Assembly (NCBI GenBank): GCA_016987375.1
Contig: PJRA01000048.1
Coordinates: 843,757 to 872,781 of the forward strand
Source: Brachionus koreanus
Taxonomy: Eukaryota; Rotifera; Eurotatoria; Ploima; Brachionidae
Length of the DNA: 29,025 nt
Reading direction: 5' to 3'
Shown: positions 20,413 through 29,025 of the stretch, piece after piece
How the letters are laid out: every line of letters starts with the position of its first letter
Position numbering within the stretch: the stretch's first letter is position 1
Notes under the pieces: model-generated
Databases searched by the model: none
The model's input: only the letters and a program-made list of their open reading frames with translations
What the model was told of the DNA's origin: nothing
Made by a program: the position numbers and the translations under genes

Positions 20413-21784
20413 ATGAATATTTTGAATAAATTTGCTAAATTTTTGCCATTTCAAGGTAATTTTAAGCTAAATAAGAAATCAACAAGTTATCTTTATTATT
20501 GAAAGCAAAAAAGCATTGCATAAAAAGGTTTGTTTTCAATGAATCTTTTTTAAAATTAGATCATTTCAAGAAGGAAATTGTTTTTCACGAAAATAAATCA
20601 AAAAACGATGTTGGTTAGTTTCTGAAGAATATTCTCAAAAATTAAGATAAAATTTAATTTTTTTAGTAATTCTTAAACAGAAAATTCTTGATTCAGTCAG
20701 TCAATTGTCAACAAATTTTGATCTTAAAGATATAAATCAAATTTTATTCGTTTCAAAGACAGTTGAAGATATAAATTTGGTAATAAAAGCAATAAAATTG
20801 TAATATTACATGGTTTTTAAGATTAAATTTTAAACTTTTACTTGACAAAAGACTTTTGCAGCACACAAAAATCCCTACTCAACAATTAGATGGACTAGGA
20901 ACGCAACTAATGAGACTTGTCTATGTTTTAGACAATTCTGAAATGGGCATAAAAATACTTAACGATAAGGTAGAAAATAAAATTATACTTTCTTTTTTTT
21001 CTTTTTTTTTTTTTTTGTTTTTAGGAACTTTATCAAATTTTCAGATCTGGATATCCAAAATTAATTCTCATGGATAAACTAGCTAAAGAAAAAAAATATG
21101 AAATAGTTGTTGATTTATTTCAAAAATATATGAAGCAATACAAAGATACAAAGTCCAGGTCGGCAAATAAATTTTTGTTTCCTCATGATCAGTTTGTTCT
21201 AGTGTCCATATGCTTGTACAAAATGGTAAGTGCTTAAGGTGAAAATAGTTTCTAAATTAACCATTTTAAGAATAACAAAGAAGCATTGGAAAAAATGAAG
21301 GAGATAATGAGTATGATAAGAGTTAATAGACTAGAATTTGTCAATACTTCTTTGTCAAGATGTTTTATGCTTGCGTTAAATCAAAATGAGCCCGAATATG
21401 CTTTAAGGTTGGTCTCAAAATTTGAAAATTTAAACACTTCTCTTGGGCTAAATTTGTCTGTAATTGGAAATAAAATTCTAAAATTTAAATTTTTTCTATT
21501 TATTTTTCAAGATAATGGCCTTATGCAAAATTGGCTTTATTGACGAGGCTTTACGGATTGTTGAAAATATTATAAATTTTAAAATGGATCCAAATGACAA
21601 AAGATTTGAAGGTCGCTTCTTCCAAAGCTCCATATGTGCTCTAGAAAAACAAATTAATAGTTCGCAATTTTTAGAATCATCAAATAAAGCTAAAGAAAAA
21701 TTTCAAATTCTCAAAAAGATTATTTATAACGATCAGAGATTAATTAGTTTTGATCTAAGTGATTTATGCAAGAGACCAATGTGA
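20413..21784 (+). CDS. PTCD2: PTCD2-like mitochondrial pentatricopeptide protein
   Basis: Eight exons, 20413-20455, 20514-20527, 20571-20613, 20667-20779, 20862-20969, 21025-21225, 21271-21459 and 21512-21784, join in phase to 327 residues. The second exon is only 14 bp. Blocks line up with vertebrate PTCD2 as I recall it: QLMRLVYVLDNSEMGIKIL, LILMDKLAKEKKYEIVVDLF, QFVLVSICLYKMNNKEAL, LSRCFMLALNQNEPEYALRL and NLSIMALCKIGFIDEAL. These are helix pairs of pentatricopeptide type. PTCD2 acts in mitochondria in processing of cytochrome b-containing RNA. The start MNILNKFAKFLPFQ is short and basic, as a targeting peptide would be. Instead of reading into TGA at 21782, a GTGAGT donor at 21781 and the T-tract acceptor ending at 21852 could join a ninth exon with a different short tail. 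Exons 1-3 are the least certain. Confidence 0.8.
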
Positions 21785-22040
21785 GTTTTAGCTTTAAATG
21801 GAATAAAAATGAATAAATATTAATTTTTAAAACATTCAAATTTTTTTTTTAGTTTTTTGCTTCATCATTTTAGGATTTTAAAAATAATAAATGTTCATTA
21901 ATGGTTCAAAATCTGAATGTAAGTCCACTCAAATTTCTCGTAGAAGAACTTCACTATATTCAATTTTTTGTAGAAGAAAGTGAACATTAATTTCTGAAAC
22001 AGGCCATAGGATTTAGTATGACCCACATGGTTTCTCTGTG
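21785..22040. other. 3' flank of PTCD2
   Basis: Contains the possible alternative last exon (from 21853, stop at about 21897) and AT-rich DNA up to the target duplication of the hAT-like element. Confidence 0.4.
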
Positions 22041-23208
22041 TTTATTTTTAGTGTTGGATGCGGTCTTAGGGAACCGGTCCAAATTGCGGACGGTTTTTAG
22101 CGGTCAGACGGCCGGTCTCCAAAACGGTCTCAAATTCAGACCGCAAAAAAATACGGCCAACTATATACGGGCGGCCATTCATGCGGCCAACTAGGATACG
22201 GACGGCCATTTGGCCGGTCTACCAGGCGGTCTCATATTTTGGCCGGAAAAAAATACAGCCAGTCTAAAACGGGCTGCCAATAATACGGCCAACTAGGATG
22301 CGGGCGGTCATTAGACCGGTAATTTTTACGGTGTCAAATTTTAGCCGCTAAAAAATACGGCCAACTAGATACGGGCGGTTAAAAATACGGCCAAAAAAAT
22401 TTTTGGCGGTTATTTGGCCGGACGACCAAACGGTATAATTTTTTTTCCGAAATAAGAATATTAAAATTTATACTTATTAAAATAACTATTTATTATTAAA
22501 AATTTGAAAAGAATAATCTTTATTGATAGGAAAATAACTGAGATTAAGGCATTTTGTTTAAAAAAAAGATATTTTTTAAAAATATTTTGAAAATTTCAAT
22601 CAAAATTATTCTTATTTAACAAATATAGCTCATATACTAGTTGGCCGTATTATTGGCCGTCCGTATTTAGCTGGCCGTTTTTTTTTGCGGTCTGAATTTG
22701 AGACCGTCTGGGAGACCTGCCAAATGACCGTCCGAGTCCAAGTTGGCCGTATGAATGGCCGCCCGTTTTAGACTGGCCGTATTTTTTTCCGGCCAAAATT
22801 TGAGACCGCCTGGGAAACCGGCCAAATGACCGCCCGCATAGTAGTTGGCCGGATTATTGGCCGCCCGTATTTAGATGGCCGTTTTTTTTTGCGGTCTGAA
22901 TTTGAGACCGCCTGGGAGACCGGCCAAATGACCGCCCGCACAGTAGTTGGCCGTATTTTTTTCCGGCCAAAATATGAGACCGCCTGGGAGACCGGCCAAA
23001 TGACCGTCCGCATCCTAGTTGGCCGTATGAATGGCCGTCCGTATATAGTTGGTCGTATTTTTTTGCGGTCTGAATTTGAGACCGTCTCGGAGACCGGCCA
23101 AATGACCGCCCGCATAGTAGTTGGCCGGATTTGACGAATACGGTTGCGACCAAAAAAATTTTGGCCGGTTTAGTGACCGTGTGTACGGATCCCAACACTA
23201 TTTATTTT
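22041..23208. mobile_element. hAT-like non-autonomous foldback transposon with 8-bp target duplication
   Basis: The element is 22049-23200 (1152 bp). It starts TAGTGTTGG and ends CCAACACTA, typical of hAT superfamily ends, and is flanked by perfect 8-bp direct repeats TTTATTTT (22041-22048 and 23201-23208). Inside, two long arms (about 22049-22440 and 22639-23200) are inverted copies of each other and are built of related tandem monomers. The arms are much richer in G+C than the genome. The centre (about 22441-22638) is AT-rich and has no transposase. It must have been moved by a hAT transposase supplied elsewhere. The perfect duplication and well-preserved ends suggest a fairly recent insertion. 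Confidence 0.88.
22639..23140. repeat. 102-bp tandem repeats in the right arm of the hAT-like element
   Basis: AGTTGGCC recurs at 22639, 22741, 22843, 22945, 23017 and 23119. The step is 102 bp, except for one 72-bp unit starting at 22945. Two monomer flavours alternate, one with GCGGTCTGAATTTGAGACC and one with CCGGCCAAAATTTGAGACC. All contain GACCGGCCAAATGACCG or a close variant. The left arm has the same motifs in inverted order. Confidence 0.9.
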
Positions 23209-23259
23209 AGAAAGCTTTCTTGGATTCAATGAAGTTTAGGGAAGAGTGGATAGTACTAT

Positions 23260-23505
23260 TCTAGACTTTGGTCTATGATGTTTCTCAGAGAGAATATTTG
23301 ATCAATCCATTTTTGCCTCTTCTAAATTCAGCTAATTCTTACAAGTACAAGTACATCACATAATGCTGATCTTATTCTATACAAAATTATGCTTCAGAAC
23401 ACCTTGCTTGCTATTAGTAGCAATATTATTTCTATATTATTTCAGCTGTCACAAATCATTTTATCTCTTCACTTCGGAAGTTTGACTATAATACCCTATG
23501 ACCAA
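23260..23505 (+). pseudogene. Possible LINE endonuclease-region remnant
   Basis: In one frame the plus strand gives LVYDVSQREYLINPFLPLLN. In another, after a frame change, it gives LILTSTSHNADLILYKI, with LSLHF later. Order and spacing resemble the end of the APE endonuclease domain of LINEs (...LDLILTS...SDH...). Strongly decayed; the reading is tentative. Confidence 0.3.
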
Positions 23506-24329
23506 TTTTCCGGTATGAATTCTTAACACCATATATTGAAATGGATATTTTGCTGTGGTGTCAAACATGGAAAAGTGAAATTTTGGTAAAAAGCGGGCTA
23601 ATTAAACTTTGGCCACCATACCAGTGCCCAGTAGTCCAGTTATACTTTTAACCGTAACTGATTGAAAATAGATTTACCATTAAGATGATTGGAGATTAAG
23701 AAAGCCTGGTTGATAGGTTTGAATTTTAGAACCGGTTTCAAAGTTTTTAAGTTTAAAAAGAAGACAACAATGAATTTATTGTTCCATGATAAAATTATTA
23801 TGAAGTCCTTAACTTAAAAAGTTAACTGGTAAATATACCAAATAGACGATTGTCTTTTTTAACTTTTGTTCACAAATATTTTTATAAAATACTCTTTCAC
23901 ATTTAATAAATAAATAAATTTAACAAAAACTTTTTTAATTTAACTTGAATTTTTTAAATCACAATTTTTTTAAAAAAAATTTTGCCAATAAAAAATTCAA
24001 ATGAATAAGAATTAAATAATCAATCTCAAACCGGTTTTATTTTAGAATTGGTTTTTGAAACTGGCCTAGAAAACAGAACCGGTTCTTCCCAAAACTGTTT
24101 TGAGGCCGGTTTTATGTAAAAATTGTAAATAATAAGATGAAGTGACACAAGACTAATGTGCTTGTGAATAAATAAATGTAAAACCTGGTGCAATTCTAAT
24201 ATACCAATTACACTATCCTACCGAATTTCCTAGTATCTGTTTAGAATCTTAATTGATTCTAAGTAATAATTAGAGTTTTTTTTTTAAATAAAAATAAATT
24301 AAAAGAATGAAAATTAATATTTGAAAAAT
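23506..24329. other. Intergenic region with AACCGG-rich motifs
   Basis: GAACCGGTTTC at 23730, AAACCGGTTTTA at 24028, GAACCGGTTCTTCCC at 24076 and GGCCGGTTTTATG at about 24103 stand out from the AT-rich background. They may be remains of another hAT-like non-autonomous element. No ends or duplication could be fixed, and no gene is seen. Confidence 0.4.
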
Positions 24330-25540
24330 TTATTGAATTCGTTCATAAAAGAGTATGTAAGCTTGAGCTTTGAGAACCTTGGCTACACTCACTTCACTCA
24401 CATGACTATCACTGATATAAAACCACTTGTCATTTATTTCTTCTGATCGACTTTCACTATCAGTCTGAGTTTCTCTTATTTTACCATTTATAAAATCTGT
24501 AAAAATCTTGTTTAAATGACATAATCGATGATTGACCAAAAAATTATCTTCATCATTGCATTTATTAGGCTCATGTAAAGACTTGAGATCCCTCAAACCT
24601 GGTCTAACATATGCTGTATAGTGGCCTGAATTTAGTCGTCCACTATGTTCAACTAAACCATATAATGAATACTTTGTCTTTCCATTATCATTAAAACACA
24701 TTTGACTAGTAAATGGCGACATATCTAGTATTAAAGGAAAATTAATATGTATGTTTGATTTTTCTAGTCTAAATCCAAATTGTTGAAATCGTTTAATATG
24801 AATTGTCAAAATTCCTGGAAGATTACAAATAATATATTGTTTTATTGCTAAAGAATATACTTTTTTGGAATATTTTTTTGAGCAAAAGTCACATATTATT
24901 TTATCATTGAGTAATTCTTTCGAGGTAAAATTTGTTAGACAAGATTCAAGAGAGCATGCTTCCGATTTAGCATGTTTTGAAATACTCTGCATTGCCATAA
25001 GGCGATAATGATTAAGCGATTTTATTTGATTAATAGCTGTTTGACTTTTTTCCGTGACTTCCTCATTAACTAAATTTTCATTTAGTCCATTTTGTTCATT
25101 TTTTCCATGTTCATTAATTACTACTTGTTCGATTTTATCACTAAGTTCATCATTATCATCATTTTCGTCATCTTCGTCCTTTTCCTTTTCACTTAATGAA
25201 GTTGATTTGTTTTTTTTTCTAGCTCGTTTGGCATCTTTTTTCATCTTTTTCAATTGATGTTTCGAAATTTTTTTCTCTCTGGGATCAATCAGATTTTCAT
25301 CAATGTCTTCATTTTTATTCTCTTTTTTTGCACTTTTAAATCTTCCTTTAGTTTTATGACTATTAAGTTGATCCTGAAAGCTTTTTTCTACTTTTTTAAG
25401 AGTCATTATGGGTAGACTCAAGTCTAAAAATGGTTCGATTCGTTGAACACATGTGTCACATTCATTACATACAATTGAACTCAAAAGATGCCCACCAAAT
25501 AGTCTATCTATTAGTGTGTGACTTGACAACCGGCCATATC
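24330..25540 (-). CDS. USP16: USP16/USP45-type ubiquitin hydrolase, C-terminal exon (partial)
   Basis: A single long exon of about 403 codons, preceded by an acceptor ending TTACAAG at 25541. Order: LIDRLFGGHLLSSIVCNECD (finger Cys pair) and EPFLDLSLPI, then a long Lys/Glu/Asp-rich insert, then SLESCLTNFTSKELL and CDFC (second finger pair). GILTIHIKRFQQFGFRLEKS, LYGLVEHSGRLNSGHYTAY (catalytic His), WFYISDSHVSEV (third active-site element) and AYILFYERIQ follow. This order, the charged insert and the ending are those of USP16/USP45, which remove ubiquitin from histone H2A or repair factors. The catalytic Cys box and ZnF-UBP domain should be encoded upstream (above 25540) but I find no such exons in the window. 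They may be beyond it, behind a transposon-filled intron, or missing. Confidence 0.9.
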
Positions 25541-25936
25541 CTTGTAAGAATTAAGTCTTTTAAAATTTAAATGAACAAAACAATATAGTTTTCTATGCAT
25601 CTAACATAATATATGCTTTTAATTAGAGACATCTTACATTTCGTTAAAATTAGGCTCGTTAGAATATTTCGATTTTTTTATCTCGTTCTAACTTTTCCTG
25701 TTCTATTTAAATTTAACTTATGACATAACTTATGACTTCTAACCAAGTGTATTTAATCAATCTTGGCATAGGTCTTATAGGTGAACGATGATTTTTTGGA
25801 GTGATGCTTAGAAAAGATATAAAATGTGAATCCATAAAACAACAACCAAAAAAAAATATTCTATTTTAATTCATTGATTATTTAGATAAAAAAAATTAAT
25901 AGTTATTTAAAAATTTATCAGAAAAAAAAACCAGAG
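25541..25936. other. Presumed intron or upstream flank of the USP gene
   Basis: No exon of the USP N-terminal half is recognisable. A 42-codon minus-strand open stretch starting MDSHFISFLSITPKN (about 25839) lacks any USP motif. Confidence 0.4.
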
Positions 25937-25938
25937 TA

Positions 25939-26078
25939 TAATATGGGAGACAAAAGTGTTGAACAAAAGTTTTGACGACTTTTTTAAATAAATTTTAAAA
26001 AAAAATTTAATATTATCATGTTTTACTAAATAAACATATGAAAAAAAACTAGTGTGTCTAAATTTTTGCGCAATACTG
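25939..26078. mobile_element. Possible Tc1/mariner-like MITE remnant
   Basis: The right end read on the minus strand is TA then CAGTATTGCGCAAAAATTTA followed by GACACAC, a typical Tc1/mariner terminus. A weak inverted partner (GACAAAAGTGTTGA) starts near 25947 after TATA. About 140 bp, no coding. The right end is good, the left end is doubtful. Confidence 0.4.
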
Positions 26079-26284
26079 TATAGTTTTAATTAATCAAGAT
26101 TGTTTTTGTACAAACTGTACAGATTGTACTTTCAGTAACTTCATAGATACAACAATATGTATACTTTTGTTTTTTTGTTATTTTTTTTTGAATTAAATTA
26201 TTAAGGACTAAAAGCTTTATATCAAAAAGTCAATCAAAAAGAGAAAAGCAAGCCGGTCTTACGGTAAATTTATAGACAAATTAA

Positions 26285-26330
26285 TTTGTCCATGGGACTT
26301 AAACTTTAATTAAATAAATAAAAAATAAAT
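26285..26330 (+). mobile_element. Solo LINE 3' end
   Basis: TTTGTCCATGGGACTTAAACT followed by an A/T tail of TAAATAAATA type matches the 3' end of the LINE at 27337-27384 (TTTTGCCCATGGGGCTTAAA, then AATAATAAT). It is the tail of an extremely 5'-truncated copy. Confidence 0.6.
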
Positions 26331-26504
26331 AAACTAAGTTAACAATGTGGTAAGCGGTTTTAAAATCACTCTTAAACACTGCTTAAGCGGCTCAAAAATT
26401 GTTTTAGCAATTTTTAAAAACGGCTCTAACTAATTGTTATCTTATCTTTGATTTTTATTTACCATCTGTTTATTTTTATGAAATGGAATTTTAATATAAT
26501 TGAT

Positions 26505-27384
26505 CTGAAACTTTGAAACGCTTACGACTAAACATGAAAGCATCGATTGTTTATAGACATGGGATAATTTATTTAAATATTCCTGAAATTAAGAATGAAG
26601 AATACCTAGGCCTTCCTATAGGCAATAGTGAATTCGTTTGGAACTTTGTCAAAGAGAAATGGAAGAAAGTCGACTTCTACTCTCTTTATGGCCTAGGTTG
26701 CAAGCCGAAGGCTGCTTCTCCAAACTAGTTGCTTTCTTATACAAACAATTCTGTCAATCAATTTTTCGTTATCCTTTGGACTTGTTATTTATAGGAGAGA
26801 ATAAACTAAATGAACTAAATATTAGGCAAAATTTACTAATCAAAACAATGTTTGATATCAAGAAATTTACCAGATTCAGACCGTTGTTAGAGGCTCTACG
26901 TCTTGAATCGGTAGAACAATTATATATGAAACATAAAATATTTTTTATTAAGCAATTAAGGAATAGTAAAATGTGCTGGGAATTGTTGACGCTTTTGCAT
27001 TCGGATTATTCACTCTTTGAACAGAAAAATACATCTTACTGCAAGCAGCTCAACTATCTAGAGAAGAAAATACATATGGATGTAATGAGTTACAGTCCAA
27101 AGACCTCAATCGCCATAATTGACCATGTATCTTTAGACAAAAACCGTGGCTTGGTTGACTCGGTCAAGTTTGTATGTTCGCAAATAAAAATTAATATGAA
27201 GCTAAATTTAGATTACTTTCACTTTTATAAAATTTTGAATGATCTATTAAGAGTAGACTTTTATACTTAGTAAATATAACAAATGTACAAATTATTCTTT
27301 TTTTTTTTTACTTAATTTAATGTAATTTTTCTTGTATTTTTGCCCATGGGGCTTAAAACTAATAAATAATAATAATAATAATAA
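26505..27384 (+). mobile_element. 5'-truncated LINE with frameshifted polymerase tail and (TAA)n end
   Basis: The coding part begins just after where the polymerase catalytic motif would be: LKRLRLNMKASIVYRHGIIY, NIPEIKNEEYLGLPIGN (the family YLGxPIG block) and VKEKWKKV. A frameshift near 26725 moves the frame to LVAFLYKQFCQSIFRYPLDL and on to a stop at 27268-27270, through ESVEQLYMKHKIFFIKQLRN. The 3' untranslated end carries TTGCCCATGGGGCTTAAAAC and a TAA microsatellite at 27361-27384, as in CR1/L2-like elements with simple-repeat tails. Dead on arrival by truncation, but the tail frame is long and intact, so insertion is not very old. Confidence 0.78.
27361..27384. repeat. (TAA)n microsatellite at the LINE 3' end
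   Basis: AATAAATAATAATAATAATA and AATT follow directly on the LINE 3' end; probably the template-slippage tail of target-primed insertion. Confidence 0.85.
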
Positions 27385-27898
27385 TTTATTTAAAGGATTC
27401 GGACTTGATTTAGGAATATTTTCGAAGGATTAATATTTAGCCACGTTTCCGTTAGGAAAAGTTTTAAAAAATATTGTTAAAAAGGTGTTATCGCTGACTT
27501 AAAGTGATCTGGACGACTAATTATTTTCAATCAATTACATTATGATTATTTGGAGCAGCTGATTAAAAAAATAGAGATATAATTCAATCATACTTTAAAA
27601 AAATCATTTTTATTAACAATAAATATGATAATAAAGTTTATTCACATTATTAAAAAGATATTTTAAAGTTATTTTTGTTGGGTTGAGTTTCATTTAGAGG
27701 TGCTTCAGCTATATCTAATTTTTAATGGTAAAATTTATTTGGTAATCTGTAAATGTTATTAAAATGTTTAAACAGTTAAAGCTTCAGCGTTTCTTAAAAA
27801 CTTTTTAAACAGTGTTTTGAAACATTGTTAACTTTGTTTGGAAATGTACTAAAAAAGATTAAAAAAAAGGAAAAAAGAAAATTTTGAAAATTAACGCT
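27385..27898. other. AT-rich intergenic region
   Basis: No coding. ACATTGTTAACTT at 27822-27834 is the exact inverse of AAGTTAACAATGT at 26336-26348, on the other side of the truncated LINE. Confidence 0.4.
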
Positions 27899-28196
27899 GA
27901 ATAAAAGGCATATTGAAGTTTATGATCAAAAATTTATGATCATGCTCAAATATAATTTTTTTACAAATTTCTAAGAAGTTTTTTAAATGAAAAATTAAAT
28001 GCAGAAAAATGTTTTCATGTTTAGCATAACATGTTAAACGATATCCATCAATTGTGAACAATTCTGCATTCAGAAATCGTTTGCAGAAACTTGCAGACAT
28101 AAAAAATATTAAAAATATTTTAAAATCTTTTTTCAATGATAACCCTTGAGCATGATCATTTTAATTTGATCATAAACTTCGATTTGCCGAATAAAA
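27899..28196. mobile_element. MITE with perfect 8-bp target duplication
   Basis: The element is 27907-28188 (282 bp). Flanking direct repeats GAATAAAA lie at 27899-27906 and 28189-28196. Ends: left GGCATATTGAAGTTTATGAT; right, on the minus strand, GGCAAATCGAAGTTTATGAT. The inverted similarity goes on for about 44 bp through ATGATCATGCTCAA, with roughly seven differences. An 8-bp duplication fits hAT, P or Merlin families; the GG start would suit Merlin, which I cannot confirm. No coding capacity: the 81-codon open frame inside is A/T noise. Confidence 0.85.
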
Positions 28197-28600
28197 CATA
28201 AATTTAAAATGCACTTATTAAAATAGAGAAGTAAAATAGAGGACATTTGAGAAATGTAAAAATCTATCAAAAATTTTTTTTCTAAAAGGACTGTTTTTTA
28301 TGAAAATTTGATCTCAAATATTAAGGATTAAATTATTAGAATAGAAAAATAAAATCTCTGATGATTTCAAAATAATTAGACACAATAAAAAATGAATCAT
28401 TATAGCTAATAAGTTAAAAAAAAAACTGTATTAAATATAACTAGATTTGTGAATTGTCAATTAAATTAATTAAAATTATTTTCTGTAGAACAAATAATCA
28501 ATAACTCAAATTCAAAGAATTGTTCCTTGTTTTATTTTTTAATTCGAAAGAGAACGCATCAAAGATAAATAAAAAACATCATCTTGGTAAAATTATTACT
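28197..28600. other. AT-rich intergenic region
   Basis: I see nothing beyond low-complexity A/T tracts. Confidence 0.4.
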
Positions 28601-28783
28601 TAAATTAGGTACTTTATCAGAATTGGAATCGAATTGAACCAAGCATGTATCACTAAAACTGAGAGTACCAAAATAATCAGTCATAGTTCCTCTATTTTTC
28701 CGAATGACTCTTCTGTCAAAGAAATTTATCATGAAAATATTTAGTAAATTTTCGACAAACATTGTAAAATAATTCAACTGCAT
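28600..28783 (-). pseudogene. Possible piggyBac-type transposase fragment
   Basis: The minus strand reads LNYFTMFVENLLNIFMINFF, DRRVIRKNRGTMTDYFGTLS and DTCLVQFDSNSDKV. This resembles the piggyBac/PGBD block DNxFTS...LL...GTxRKNRxxMP. The conserved Asp before NYFT is replaced by Leu or lost at the edge, and nothing else of the transposase is seen. It could also be an exon of an unknown gene; an acceptor-like ATGCAG lies just upstream. Confidence 0.35.
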
Positions 28784-28884
28784 TTTCAGATATTAAAATT
28801 GATCAAAATTTAAAAGAAAGGTGAGTGAACCTTTCAGAACCAGTTATTATCATGTTTTAAATCTTTATTTCTTTTAAATTATAA

Positions 28885-29025
28885 GTACCGTAAACCCTTG
28901 CGATATCATGCATGGGATAACTTTTGATTCTTAGGTTTTAGTGCATGCATAAGCGACCATCCTTCCCATGTTAAAATCGGCCCCCTTAAGATGCGTGCTT
29001 TAAAATGCAGATTTCATGATTTGAC
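28885..29025. other. G+C-richer segment at the window end, possibly a transposon end
   Basis: From TACCGTAAACCCTTGCGATA onward the sequence is clearly less AT-rich than the flank. It holds inverted elements (CATGCATGGG, then GTGCATGCATAAGCGAC). This is reminiscent of pogo/Tigger-like ends, but the partner end is outside the window. Confidence 0.25.

Noticed and set aside
22768..23198. Three overlapping open frames on both strands with repeated IWPVSQAVSN- or GRSFGRSPRRS-like peptides
   Set aside because: They are products of 102-bp monomers in the transposon arms, open because 102 is divisible by three; no start context, splice sites or known domain.
25054..25257. Plus-strand Ser/Phe-rich open frame
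   Set aside because: Antisense shadow of the Lys/Glu/Asp-rich insert of the USP16/45 exon.
27891..28136. 81-codon minus-strand open frame
   Set aside because: Falls across the end and interior of the MITE; not conserved protein-like sequence.
1..29025. tRNA, rRNA and CRISPR arrays
   Set aside because: I saw no cloverleaf with intact A and B boxes, no rRNA-like block, and no array of short identical repeats with unique spacers.

Overview
The window is eukaryotic nuclear DNA. It is very AT-rich, its genes have tiny GT-AG introns of about 43-60 bp, and gene-poor stretches are littered with decayed transposons. The best guess for the organism is a monogonont rotifer of the Brachionus type. That rests on an intron-poor secreted tandem-repeat protein that resembles what I remember of the rotifer mate-recognition protein MMR-B, plus the compact introns and a DUF7164-like gene. 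It is inference, not proof.

Layout. 1-230 (-) is the core of a LINE reverse transcriptase. 583-842 (+) holds the last two exons of an unrecognised gene. 3906-5450 (+) is a single-exon type II membrane protein of DUF7164/glycosyltransferase-like character. 6229-6760 (-) is a broken LINE. 7374-8011 (+) is a complete two-exon BCAP31. 9284-10407 (-) is a four-exon ABHD12-type lipase. 11436-11659 is a MITE. 12571-13155 (+) is the secreted two-repeat MMR-B-like protein. 14270-18794 (-) is a five-exon ankyrin/DHHC palmitoyltransferase (ZDHHC17/13 type); its 2.7 kb intron carries an assembly gap, a TIR element, a mariner fragment, a LINE tail and an old MITE copy. 19294-19830 (-) is a frameshifted PIF1 helicase C-terminus. 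20413-21784 (+) is an eight-exon PTCD2. 22049-23200 is a GC-rich hAT-like foldback element with a perfect 8-bp target duplication. 24330-25540 (-) is the C-terminal part of a USP16/USP45 deubiquitinase. 25.9-27.4 kb holds a possible Tc1-like remnant, a solo LINE 3' end and a 5'-truncated LINE. 27907-28188 is a MITE with a perfect 8-bp duplication. 28.6-29.0 kb holds a possible piggyBac fragment and an unexplained GC-richer end.

The host genes do not form a pathway. They are ordinary housekeeping genes (ER, lipid, palmitoylation, mitochondrial RNA, deubiquitination) interleaved with mobile DNA. The most unusual gene is the repeat-built secreted protein: its two 87-residue units are nearly identical at the DNA level and are joined by a Gly-Lys-Arg motif. 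The exon models below were built by eye from splice consensus and reading phase. Those of BCAP31, ABHD12, ZDHHC17/13 and PTCD2 all close in frame.
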